Assembly (NCBI GenBank): GCA_020441345.1
Contig: JAGRMK010000117.1
Coordinates: forward strand, 1-8,726
Source of the DNA: Paracoccaceae bacterium
GTDB lineage: Bacteria; Pseudomonadota; Alphaproteobacteria; Rhodobacterales; Rhodobacteraceae
Reading direction: 5' to 3'
DNA length: 8,726 nt
A program made the translations under genes and the position numbers. Below are positions 1 to 5,882 of this stretch, in pieces. Numbering within the stretch: the first letter of the stretch is position 1; each line of letters opens with the position of its first letter. The notes under the pieces were generated by a model. The model saw nothing but the letters and a program-made list of their open reading frames with translations. It did not search any database and was not told where the DNA came from.

Positions 1-575
1 AGGAGTTCCTGCAGGTGGACACGACCAATATCCTGTTCATCTGCGGCGGCGCATTTGCCGGGCTCGAAAAGATCATCTCGATGCGCAACAAGGGCACCGC
101 GATCGGCTTTGGTGCGGATGTCAAGGACGACAGCAACCGCACGATCGGTGAATCCCTGGTGCAACTGGAACCCGAGGATCTGCTGAAATTCGGCCTTATC
201 CCCGAGTTCGTCGGCCGTCTGCCGGTGATCGCCACGTTGACCGACCTGGACGAAGATGCGCTGGTGACGATCCTGTCCGAGCCCAAGAACGCGCTGGTCA
301 AGCAGTATCAGCGCCTGTTCGAGATCGAAGGAGCCGAGCTGACGTTCACCGACGATGCGCTGCGGGCCATTGCCCGCCGGGCCATCGCGCGCAAGACCGG
401 CGCGCGTGGATTGCGTTCGATCATGGAAGATATTCTGCTCGACACGATGTTCGACTTGCCGGGTCTGGAGAATATCGAAGAGGTCGTGGTCAACGAAGAG
501 GCGGTAACGTCCGGGGCGCATCCGTTGCTGATCTATACCGACACCAAGGCTCAGAACGCTTCATCCGCAGGCTGA
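1..575 (+). CDS. clpX: ClpX, ATPase subunit of the ClpXP protease (3' part only)
   Basis: ClpX is the hexameric AAA+ unfoldase that recognises tagged proteins, unfolds them with ATP and feeds them to ClpP in the cytoplasm. The gene is cut at the left window edge: the frame is open from base 3 and gives 190 residues, a little under half of a usual ClpX of about 420. The visible part starts inside the AAA+ large domain (EFLQVDTTNILFICGGAFAG, a signature stretch of ClpX). It then has the ClpX-type IGFGADV segment, the EFVGRLPV stretch of the ATPase core, and the small C-terminal domain with the sensor-2 motif (KTGARGLRSIMED, near base 395-430). The zinc-binding N-domain and Walker A and B motifs lie upstream, outside the window. 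The GTG at base 15 is internal, not a start. A strong intrinsic terminator follows the stop, so the gene ends a transcription unit. The identification is very secure. Confidence 0.97.
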   Translation, partial: EFLQVDTTNILFICGGAFAGLEKIISMRNKGTAIGFGADVKDDSNRTIGESLVQLEPEDLLKFGLIPEFVGRLPVIATLTDLDEDALVTILSEPKNALVKQYQRLFEIEGAELTFTDDALRAIARRAIARKTGARGLRSIMEDILLDTMFDLPGLENIEEVVVNEEAVTSGAHPLLIYTDTKAQNASSAG

Positions 576-602
576 TCTCAAACCTTGAAAATCTGACATT
601 TT

Positions 603-638
603 GCGCCCCGGCGGGCTTTCGCCGGGGCGCTTCATTTT
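603..638 (+). terminator. Intrinsic terminator of clpX
   Basis: A perfect 11-bp GC-rich stem has arms at 603-613 (GCGCCCCGGCG) and 620-630 (CGCCGGGGCGC), with a 6-nt loop (GGCTTT). It is followed by a T-rich stretch (TTCATTTT). It starts 27 bases after the clpX stop. On the opposite strand the stem is followed by an A-rich run, so it should act only on + strand transcripts. Confidence 0.9.
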
Positions 639-677
639 GTGGAGCAGGCCGTGGGTCAGGCTAGATACGCCCAAGGC

Positions 678-708
678 AAAAATGTCAGGCATTATTTGGT
701 CTGACATT
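678..708 (-). terminator. Probable intrinsic terminator of the minus-strand catabolic operon
   Basis: Read on the minus strand, AATGTCAG (708-701) is followed by a 12-nt loop, the complementary CTGACATT (688-681), and then three more T residues (680-678), making a run of five Ts with the end of the stem. It lies 16 bases beyond the stop codon of the decarboxylase gene. The stem is only 8 bp and half AT, so it is weaker than the clpX terminator it faces. Confidence 0.6.
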
Positions 709-723
709 ACGAGGTTCCGCTAA

Positions 724-2283
724 TCAGCGGAAATCCTGCACTTTCTTGCGGGGAACCTCGATCAGGCGCGGACCTTTTCCACTGGCAACCAGAGCCGGCA
801 GCTCTGAATCCGAACAAATGTCATAGCGCAGGCCCGAGGCCTTGGCCAAGGCCTCCAGGTCCGGTGGGGACGGCGTGCACCCCAGAACCTCGGCGCCGGC
901 GTCGAGCATGGATTGCGCGATCTCGCCAAAGCCGTGGTTGTTGAAGACGACAAAGGTCACATCGAGATCTTCATCCAGCGCGGTGCGCAATTCGCCGGGA
1001 TGGAACATCATGCCGCCATCCCCCGACAGGCACAAAACGCGACGGTCGGGTTCGGCCAGCGCGGCGCCGATCGCCGCACCCGTTGCAAAACCAAGCGCGC
1101 CATAGCCGGTCGCGGCGTTGAACCAGCCCCCCGGAAGGTCGTGGCTGTAATAAAGGTTGCCGGCATAGATCGTTTGCGTCGAATCGCCGACCATGATTGC
1201 CCCGGGGATCGCCGTGCGCAGGGCCTCGAGCAATGTGACCTCGGCACGATAGGCATCGGTCAGATCGGCGAATGCGGAGGCTCTGGTTTCGGCGGCGCGC
1301 TCTGGTCCGCCATCGGCGGGGCGCGGCGGGGCGAGTTTTGGCAGCATCGACGCCACATCGGCCTGTAGCGTCAGCGCCGCATTGTGTCGCGCCAGCTGCG
1401 CACCGTCGATGTCGATGCGGATCAGACGTTGTTGTGCGATTTCAAAGGCTCCGGTGCCATACATGTCGAAATCCGTGGGCCCAAGTTCCGACCCGGCGAC
1501 CAGCACCAGATCGGCCTCGCGAACCAGTTTGCGCACCGGGTTCAAACTGGGGCTGGCGGGAATTGCCAGCGGATGATCGTGCATCAAGCCGCGCGCATTG
1601 GCGGTCAGAATCACCGGCGCGCCCATTGCTTCGGCGAGGGTGCGCAACTCGGCCCCCGCCTTGCGGCACCCGCCGCCGGCCACAATCACCGGCGCTTTCG
1701 CGGCACGGATTCGGGCCAGGGCCTTGGCCGGGTCGGGTAGTCCGGGCGCGGGCGCGGCGAGCGCAACGGCACCGGGCGCGGGCGCCGCCATAAGGTCGAT
1801 GGGGATCTGCACGTGCACCGGACCGCCACGCCCGGTGGTCAACGCGCGCCCGGCCTGGGCCAGCAACCCTGGCAACGCCTTTGGGTCTTCCAGATGCAGC
1901 GACGGGCCCAGCACGCGGGTCAGCGCACGCTGGTCGGGCAATTCGTGCAGATAGCCCAGCCCGCGGCCCAGGGTCTCGCGCCGGTTGACGCCCGAGATCA
2001 CCAGCATCGGCACCGAATCGGCACGGGCCTGGGCCATCGGGGTCAGGATATTGGTCACGCCTGGGCCAGTGATCACCAGCGCCACACCAAACCGGCCCGA
2101 CGCCCGCGCATACCCGTCTGCCATGAACCCCGCGCCGGCCTCGTGCCTGGGGGTGACATGCCGGATCCCGGATCCGGGCAAGGCGCGATACAACTCGACC
2201 GTATGCACGCCGGGGATCCCGAACACGACATCGACCCCCATGGATTTCAACCATTCCACAAGGGCTTGAGCGACGGTCTTCAT
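724..2283 (-). CDS. aruI: AruI-like 2-ketoarginine (5-guanidino-2-oxopentanoate) decarboxylase, ThDP enzyme
   Basis: A 519-residue thiamine-diphosphate enzyme of the acetolactate synthase/decarboxylase superfamily. It has the usual three domains: N-terminal pyrimidine-binding (about 1-165), central (about 185-315) and C-terminal pyrophosphate-binding (about 350-505). The catalytic glutamate is E48 (RHEAGAGFMADGYAR). The Mg/ThDP motif starts at G421-D422-G423 and ends at N448-N449. Known AruI decarboxylates 2-ketoarginine to 4-guanidinobutyraldehyde in the arginine transaminase pathway. I assign that role from overall resemblance and, mainly, because the gene directly follows an AruH-like aminotransferase. 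ATG at 2283 overlaps the TGA of that gene by 4 nt, so the two are translationally coupled. It is the last gene of its operon and has its own terminator. No signal peptide is seen, so it should be cytoplasmic. A decarboxylase for another 2-oxo acid, or an acetolactate synthase-like enzyme, remains possible, but no small regulatory subunit gene is nearby. Confidence 0.78.
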   Translation of the reverse strand: MKTVAQALVEWLKSMGVDVVFGIPGVHTVELYRALPGSGIRHVTPRHEAGAGFMADGYARASGRFGVALVITGPGVTNILTPMAQARADSVPMLVISGVNRRETLGRGLGYLHELPDQRALTRVLGPSLHLEDPKALPGLLAQAGRALTTGRGGPVHVQIPIDLMAAPAPGAVALAAPAPGLPDPAKALARIRAAKAPVIVAGGGCRKAGAELRTLAEAMGAPVILTANARGLMHDHPLAIPASPSLNPVRKLVREADLVLVAGSELGPTDFDMYGTGAFEIAQQRLIRIDIDGAQLARHNAALTLQADVASMLPKLAPPRPADGGPERAAETRASAFADLTDAYRAEVTLLEALRTAIPGAIMVGDSTQTIYAGNLYYSHDLPGGWFNAATGYGALGFATGAAIGAALAEPDRRVLCLSGDGGMMFHPGELRTALDEDLDVTFVVFNNHGFGEIAQSMLDAGAEVLGCTPSPPDLEALAKASGLRYDICSDSELPALVASGKGPRLIEVPRKKVQDFR

Positions 2284-3458
2284 GTTGCGTGCCCCTCGGC
2301 AAAACTACGGATGCGGGCGCAGGCGTCCGCGGTCTCTTCGTCGGACGCGTTCAGCGCCACACGCAGCCATCCCTCGAGCGCCGCGCCAAAGGACGCGCCG
2401 GGCATCACCGCGACATTGACGGTTTCCAACAGCTTGAGGGCAAAAGCAACCGAATCGCCCGAGATTGCCCGAATATCGATCAAGGCGAACATTCCGGCCT
2501 CGGGCAGGCTGACGTGCATCCCGGCCACACCATCGAGCGCATCGCGGATGATTCGGGCCCGGTTGGCCATCCGCGCGGCCATCGCGCGGGCCAGATCGGG
2601 CGGTGCGCTGATCGCTTGCGCTGTCATGTCGGCGATGAAGGGCTGCGAGCCGAACAGCATGGTTTCCGACAGCGGCAGGGCGCGGGCGCAGAACGCGGCC
2701 GGACCGACCGCCCAGCCCGACCGGAACCCAGGCGCCGCATGGCTTTTCGAGATCGACGCGGTGACGATCGTGCGATCCTCGAACGCGGGATCGGCCAACG
2801 CCGAGGTGAAGGGGCGGTTGTCATGGGTCAGGTCGCCGTATACTTCGTCGGACAGGATCCACAGATCGTGCTTTCGTGCCACGTCACCCAGCGCGCGCAG
2901 ATCCTCGGGGCGCAGGATCGCACCCGTCGGGTTGTGCGGGGTGTTCAGAAACAGCACCCGCGTGGCCGGGGTGATCGCCGCCTCGACATCCTGTGCCCGC
3001 AGCCGGAACCCGGTTTCGGGGCGCAAGGGCACCGGCACGGGGCGTGCGCCCGAAGCGCGGATCAACCCCTCGTACGTGGCATACATCGGGTCGCCCAGCA
3101 CCACCTCGCACCCCGGATCGCACAGCGCGCGCAGCACCAGATACAGCGAGGTCTGCGTGCCGGGCAGGCAGAGGAACCGGTCGATGCCGATCGGGCGATC
3201 CAGGCGATGCGTGTAGCGCGCGGACAGCGCGCGCAGCAGCGCAGGCTCGCCGCGGCCGTTGGAATAGCCGGTGCGCCCGGCCTGCATCGCCGCGCAAGCC
3301 GCGTCGATCAGCTCGACCGGTGTCGGCACGTCGGGTTCGCCAATGGTCAGATTGAGGATCCGGTGCCCCGCCGCGGCGCGCTTTTTCGCGGCGTCGTGAA
3401 GCACCCATTTGTCGGATCCCAGCCCCGCAAGTTGCGCGGTGACAGCAGCGTATTTCAT
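2280..3458 (-). CDS. aruH: AruH-like arginine:pyruvate aminotransferase (PLP, class I/II)
   Basis: A 392-residue fold-type I PLP aminotransferase, close to the length known for AruH. Visible motifs, in order: LTIGEPDVPTP near 37-47, GYSNGRGEPALLRA near 64-77, NTPHNPTG with N176, SDEVYGD with D204 (pairs with the PLP ring nitrogen), the Schiff-base lysine K238 in SISKSHAAPGFRSGW with R246 (phosphate), and R366 in GWLRVAL, the usual carboxylate-binding arginine. AruH moves the alpha-amino group of L-arginine to pyruvate, giving 2-ketoarginine and alanine. The class is certain. The arginine assignment rests on the directly coupled AruI-like decarboxylase and the guanidino hydrolase upstream. ATG at 3458 lies one base after the TetR stop, with an AGAGGT ribosome site a few bases upstream inside the tetR end. 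Aspartate/tyrosine-type aminotransferases have the same motifs, so substrate specificity cannot be read from sequence alone. Confidence 0.75.
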   Translation of the reverse strand: MKYAAVTAQLAGLGSDKWVLHDAAKKRAAAGHRILNLTIGEPDVPTPVELIDAACAAMQAGRTGYSNGRGEPALLRALSARYTHRLDRPIGIDRFLCLPGTQTSLYLVLRALCDPGCEVVLGDPMYATYEGLIRASGARPVPVPLRPETGFRLRAQDVEAAITPATRVLFLNTPHNPTGAILRPEDLRALGDVARKHDLWILSDEVYGDLTHDNRPFTSALADPAFEDRTIVTASISKSHAAPGFRSGWAVGPAAFCARALPLSETMLFGSQPFIADMTAQAISAPPDLARAMAARMANRARIIRDALDGVAGMHVSLPEAGMFALIDIRAISGDSVAFALKLLETVNVAVMPGASFGAALEGWLRVALNASDEETADACARIRSFAEGHAT

Positions 3459-3459
3459 T

Positions 3460-4086
3460 TCAGACCTCTGGGAGTTTCAGTTCAAGAAGGTGCGAGAACG
3501 CCTTGATTGCGATAGATTTCAATTCGCCGTCCGCAAAATGGTCAGGCAATGCGCCAGCCTCGATCCAGAGCCCGTCGAGCAGCGCGTTCCCGGCGATGGC
3601 CAATGCCCGCGCCTCGGTCGCGGGGCGGTCGGCGGCGCGCAGGGCATCGGCGATCATCGCCTCCAACCGGTCGCGGAACCCCAGATAGGTCGCCTCGTGC
3701 ACCGCCCGCATCACCGGGTCGCGCGGCACCAGTTGCATCGACGCGGCCCAGAGCGCCACACTGCGCGGGTCGGTGACCGGCGGCGATACCGCGTTGGTTA
3801 CGAACCCGGCCAGCCGGCCCAGGGGATCGTCGGGCAGGGAATCAAGGGCGGCCGCGCTGGCGTCGGTCAAGCCGGTCATCAGCGTCTCATGCGCGGCGGC
3901 GATCAACTCTTCCTTGGTGGCGAAGTAGTGCCGGATCAGGCCGGGCGTGACACCGGCCCTGAGGGCGATGGCGCGGACCGTCGCCGCCTGTGGCCCGCCC
4001 TCGGCGATCAGGTCGAGCGTGGCCTCGATCAGCGCCGCGCGGCGCGTTTCCTCGCCCGCGCGGATGAACGGGCGACGCGCGCTCAT
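3460..4086 (-). CDS. TetR/AcrR-family transcriptional regulator, probable local regulator
   Basis: A 208-residue TetR-type repressor. Residues about 15-62 form the DNA-binding domain, with the helix-turn-helix in VRAIALRAGVTPGLIRHYFATKEELIAAA, a typical TetR recognition-helix layout. The remaining helical region (about 75-205) should bind a ligand and dimerise. It resembles the C-terminal domain of BetI-like members, but no choline genes are near, so I do not call it BetI. Its ATG (4086) overlaps the hydrolase TGA by 4 nt and its TGA is one base from the aminotransferase ATG, so the regulator is made together with the enzymes. The expected operator is the AT-rich palindrome at 4978-4997 in the divergent promoter region. 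That would make it an autoregulator of this operon and perhaps of the importer. The ligand is unknown: arginine, 2-ketoarginine or another guanidino compound is a guess. Family certain, target inferred. Confidence 0.9.
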   Translation of the reverse strand: MSARRPFIRAGEETRRAALIEATLDLIAEGGPQAATVRAIALRAGVTPGLIRHYFATKEELIAAAHETLMTGLTDASAAALDSLPDDPLGRLAGFVTNAVSPPVTDPRSVALWAASMQLVPRDPVMRAVHEATYLGFRDRLEAMIADALRAADRPATEARALAIAGNALLDGLWIEAGALPDHFADGELKSIAIKAFSHLLELKLPEV

Positions 4087-4961
4087 GCCCGCAAAACCGG
4101 GCGCGTCAGGCAGGTCGGCCCCCCCTCGCAGGCGATGCAGAGCGCGTCGCCTGCGAACACCTGCACCCGGCAGCCTTGCGTTTCCATCAGCGCGCGGGTC
4201 TTCGGAAACCCGTCGACCATCACAACATCCCGCGGCGAGAGCATCAGCACATTCAAACTGAGGCCGTTCGAGGCGTGGAACTCGTCTTCCGGGGCGTGCA
4301 GCAGCGTCCAGCCGCGTGCCCGCAGATCGGCCCAGAGCGCATAGGGCAACAGCGGCGCATGGATCAGCGCCATCTTCGGCGCCAGCGGCGAAATCAGCGA
4401 CATCAGATGCAGGCAGGCCTCTGGCCCGGTCCAGTAGGGCAGATCGTAGGCCTGCACGCGAATCCCGTGCGGGGCCAGGATTTCGGCAACTGCGTCAATG
4501 CCTTGCTGGTTGCTGCGCGCGCCGCGCCCGATTGCCAGCGTGTCCGGGTCGATCCAGACGCAATCGCCGGATTCGACCGTCGCGGCGCCGGTCAACCGCC
4601 CGATCACCGGCACGCCAAGCGCCTCATAGGCGGCGGCATGCAGATCGGCTTCGCCCCGCCGCAGCGCCTTGCCCATGTTCAGCACGACGGCCCCGGCGCG
4701 GGTGACGAAGGACGGATCCTGCACGAACATCGCGTCGGCGAGCCCGTCGTCGGGCGCATCCTGCGGCGTCAACCAGTGGATGCGCGCACCCGAGGCCTCA
4801 ATGATGCGGGTCAAGTCGCCATGCTGAACCGCAGCCCGCGCCGCATCGAATTGCGGGCCATAATGCCAGCGCACAGGGTCTGCGGCGGCCAGCGCCGCGC
4901 CGGGCGCGCGCATGATCACCTGCGCCAGCGATTTCGAACGATTTTCTGCACCATAGGTCAT
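4083..4961 (-). CDS. Guanidino-group hydrolase of the DDAH/arginine deiminase (amidinotransferase) family
   Basis: A 292-residue cytoplasmic protein of the pentein fold, in which a cysteine attacks a guanidinium carbon. Expected catalytic elements are visible: D82 in FVQDPSFV (the FTRD-type guanidinium-binding site), E130-S-G-D133 (the EGGD-type motif with one Gly replaced by Ser), H185 in CLHLMSL, and near the C-terminus C284 in GGPTCLTRP as nucleophile. After the histidine, the sequence HLMS is closer to the HLKS of dimethylarginine dimethylaminohydrolases than to the HLD of arginine deiminases. DDAH makes citrulline plus methylamine or dimethylamine from methylated arginines. The gene heads the operon, about 11 bases after the likely transcription start, with GCAGGA upstream of ATG 4961. 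Its substrate could be arginine, a methylarginine or a later guanidino intermediate. Fold and cysteine chemistry are well supported; substrate is not. Confidence 0.82.
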   Translation of the reverse strand: MTYGAENRSKSLAQVIMRAPGAALAAADPVRWHYGPQFDAARAAVQHGDLTRIIEASGARIHWLTPQDAPDDGLADAMFVQDPSFVTRAGAVVLNMGKALRRGEADLHAAAYEALGVPVIGRLTGAATVESGDCVWIDPDTLAIGRGARSNQQGIDAVAEILAPHGIRVQAYDLPYWTGPEACLHLMSLISPLAPKMALIHAPLLPYALWADLRARGWTLLHAPEDEFHASNGLSLNVLMLSPRDVVMVDGFPKTRALMETQGCRVQVFAGDALCIACEGGPTCLTRPVLRA

Positions 4962-4977
4962 TGTGGTCCTGCCGCTA

Positions 4978-4997
4978 AATTATACACTTGCATAATT
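4978..4997. promoter_or_regulatory. Candidate operator: 20-bp AT-rich palindrome
   Basis: The site AATTATACACTTGCATAATT is symmetric around 4987/4988. Eight of nine arm positions pair, the only mismatch being A4984 against C4991, around a central CT. Length, symmetry and position are typical for a TetR- or GntR-type dimer site. It covers the minus-strand TATAAT, so a bound protein would block RNA polymerase. The TetR regulator encoded in the same operon is the obvious candidate; this is inference. Confidence 0.6.
4979..4984 (-). promoter_or_regulatory. Candidate -10 box (TATAAT) for the catabolic operon
   Basis: The minus strand reads TATAAT, a perfect sigma-70-type -10 hexamer, 17 bases upstream of the hydrolase ATG. 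It would give a start near 4972 and a leader of about 11 bases. No good -35 (TTGACA-like) is present at 16-18 bp spacing, so the promoter may be weak or need an activator, or the real one may differ. Confidence 0.5.
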
Positions 4998-5099
4998 ACT
5001 CGGGTTTTGCCCTTCTACAAGGACAAACAAGGCGTGCAAAGCCGGGCGACTGTGCTTAGGCTGTGCCAAAACCGGGCGCAAACCCAGCGCCACAACAAC

Positions 5100-5104
5100 A
5101 GGAG
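5100..5104 (+). promoter_or_regulatory. Ribosome binding site of the binding-protein gene
   Basis: AGGAG lies 8 bases before ATG 5113, a near-ideal Shine-Dalgarno site that fixes this start. It contrasts with the permease genes downstream, which have no clear site. Confidence 0.85.
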
Positions 5105-5112
5105 AGCGTAAA

Positions 5113-5880
5113 ATGAAATCACTGTTCCTTGCCGGGTGTGCCACCCTTGCCCTTTGCGCCGGAGCCGCCAGCGCCGATGTGGTCCGCGTGGGCATCGCCG
5201 CCGAACCCTATCCGCCCTTCGCCGCGCCCGATGCGGCGGGCAATTGGGTTGGCTGGGAAATCGAGATCATCGGCGCGGTCTGCGCTGCGGCCGAGCTGGA
5301 CTGCGAATTGACGCCGACGGCCTGGGACGGGATCATCCCGGCGCTGGTCTCGGGGCGGATCGACACGATCATGGCGTCGATGTCGATCACCGAGGACCGC
5401 CTGCAAACCATCGATTTCTCGGACCCGTATTACAACACGCCCACGGTGATCGTCGGGCAGCGCGACATGGAGATGGACGCGACACCCGAAGGGCTGGCGG
5501 GCATGGTGCTGGGTGTGCAGGTTTCGACCATCCACCAGACCTATGCACAGACCTATTTCGAGGCGGGTAGCGAGTTGCGCACCTACCAGACCCAGGACGA
5601 GGCCAATCAGGATCTTGCATCGGGCCGGATCGACGCGACCCAAGCCGACAGTCTGGCGATGGATGATTTCCTGAACACCGATGCAGGCGCCTGCTGCGAG
5701 CTGAAGGGCACCGTGGCGATGGACGAGGCGATCCTGGGCTCGGGCGTCGGCGCGGGGGTGCGCAAGGGTGATGATGCCCTGCGCGAGGCGCTGAACGCCG
5801 GTATTGCCGCGATCATCGCCGACGGCACCTATGATGAGATCACGGCGCGTTATTTCGCGACATCGATCTACGGCCAGTAA
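5113..5880 (+). CDS. Periplasmic polar amino-acid binding protein of an ABC importer (SBP family 3)
   Basis: A 255-residue periplasmic binding protein related to LAO/HisJ. Residues 1-21 are a Sec signal peptide with an AASA|D cleavage site. The mature part has EPYPPF (31-36), GWEIEI (47-52), and MASMSITEDR (87-96) with S89, S91 and R96 matching the residues that hold the ligand's alpha-carboxylate in LAO. It also has IDFSDPYY (100-107) and D179, matching the LAO aspartate that holds the alpha-amino group. C57 and C64 keep the C-x6-C spacing of the LAO disulfide. So it should bind an alpha-amino acid. The aspartate that contacts the basic side chain in LAO (its D11) appears replaced by A30, with E31 beside it, so the side chain recognised is uncertain. 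It faces the arginine-catabolism operon, which suggests arginine or a guanidino or opine-like relative. It is the first gene of a three-gene importer operon without an ATPase gene. Confidence 0.88.
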   Translation: MKSLFLAGCATLALCAGAASADVVRVGIAAEPYPPFAAPDAAGNWVGWEIEIIGAVCAAAELDCELTPTAWDGIIPALVSGRIDTIMASMSITEDRLQTIDFSDPYYNTPTVIVGQRDMEMDATPEGLAGMVLGVQVSTIHQTYAQTYFEAGSELRTYQTQDEANQDLASGRIDATQADSLAMDDFLNTDAGACCELKGTVAMDEAILGSGVGAGVRKGDDALREALNAGIAAIIADGTYDEITARYFATSIYGQ

Positions 5881-5882
5881 GC

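Larger units (their letters stand above)
576..723. other. Convergent intergenic region between clpX and the decarboxylase gene
   Basis: This 148-bp gap between two convergent genes holds the clpX terminator and the weaker minus-strand terminator. The word TCTGACATT occurs at 592-600 and 700-708, and its inverse AATGTCAG at 681-688. CTGACATTTT (593-602) and AAAATGTCAG (679-688) form a perfect 10-bp inverted pair around the clpX terminator. I see no coding potential here. Confidence 0.7.
4962..5112. promoter_or_regulatory. Divergent promoter region between the catabolic operon and the importer operon
   Basis: This 151-bp gap separates two divergent transcription units. Its left half (about 4976-5030) is clearly more AT-rich than the surrounding DNA. 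It holds the palindrome at 4978-4997 and a minus-strand TATAAT. The right half holds an imperfect direct repeat (5034-5048 and 5063-5078) and a good ribosome site for the binding-protein gene. For the + strand I see only weak promoter candidates, for example TTGTGG at 4961-4966 with TACACT at 4983-4988 (16-bp spacer). No ATG occurs in the gap on the + strand, so there is no ATG-initiated leader peptide. Confidence 0.7.

Noticed and set aside
724..2283. Acetolactate synthase large subunit
   Set aside because: The protein is shorter than biosynthetic acetolactate synthases, has no small-subunit gene beside it and is coupled to an aminotransferase; AruI-like decarboxylase fits the context better.
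1813..3216. Long open frame of 467 codons on the + strand, opposite the aruH/aruI genes
   Set aside because: It is antisense to two genes with clear motifs, has a composition rich in Arg, Ala, Gly and Ser as expected for the reverse of GC-rich coding DNA, and shows no recognisable domain. The 405-codon frame at 2289-3506 and the 311-codon frames at 3409-4344 and 4176-5111 are rejected for the same reason.
3460..4086. Naming the TetR regulator BetI because of its C-terminal resemblance
   Set aside because: No choline or betaine genes are in the window and BetI-like domains occur in many unrelated TetR proteins.
5113..5142. LAGC lipobox at residues 6-9 of the binding protein, suggesting a lipoprotein
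   Set aside because: The cysteine is at position 9, too close to the N-terminus for a normal lipoprotein signal, while a standard signal peptidase I site (AASA|D) follows at residue 21.
4980..5195. 71-codon minus-strand frame across the divergent promoter region
   Set aside because: It runs antisense through the signal-peptide region of the binding protein and ends in the promoter region; no ribosome site or recognisable protein features.
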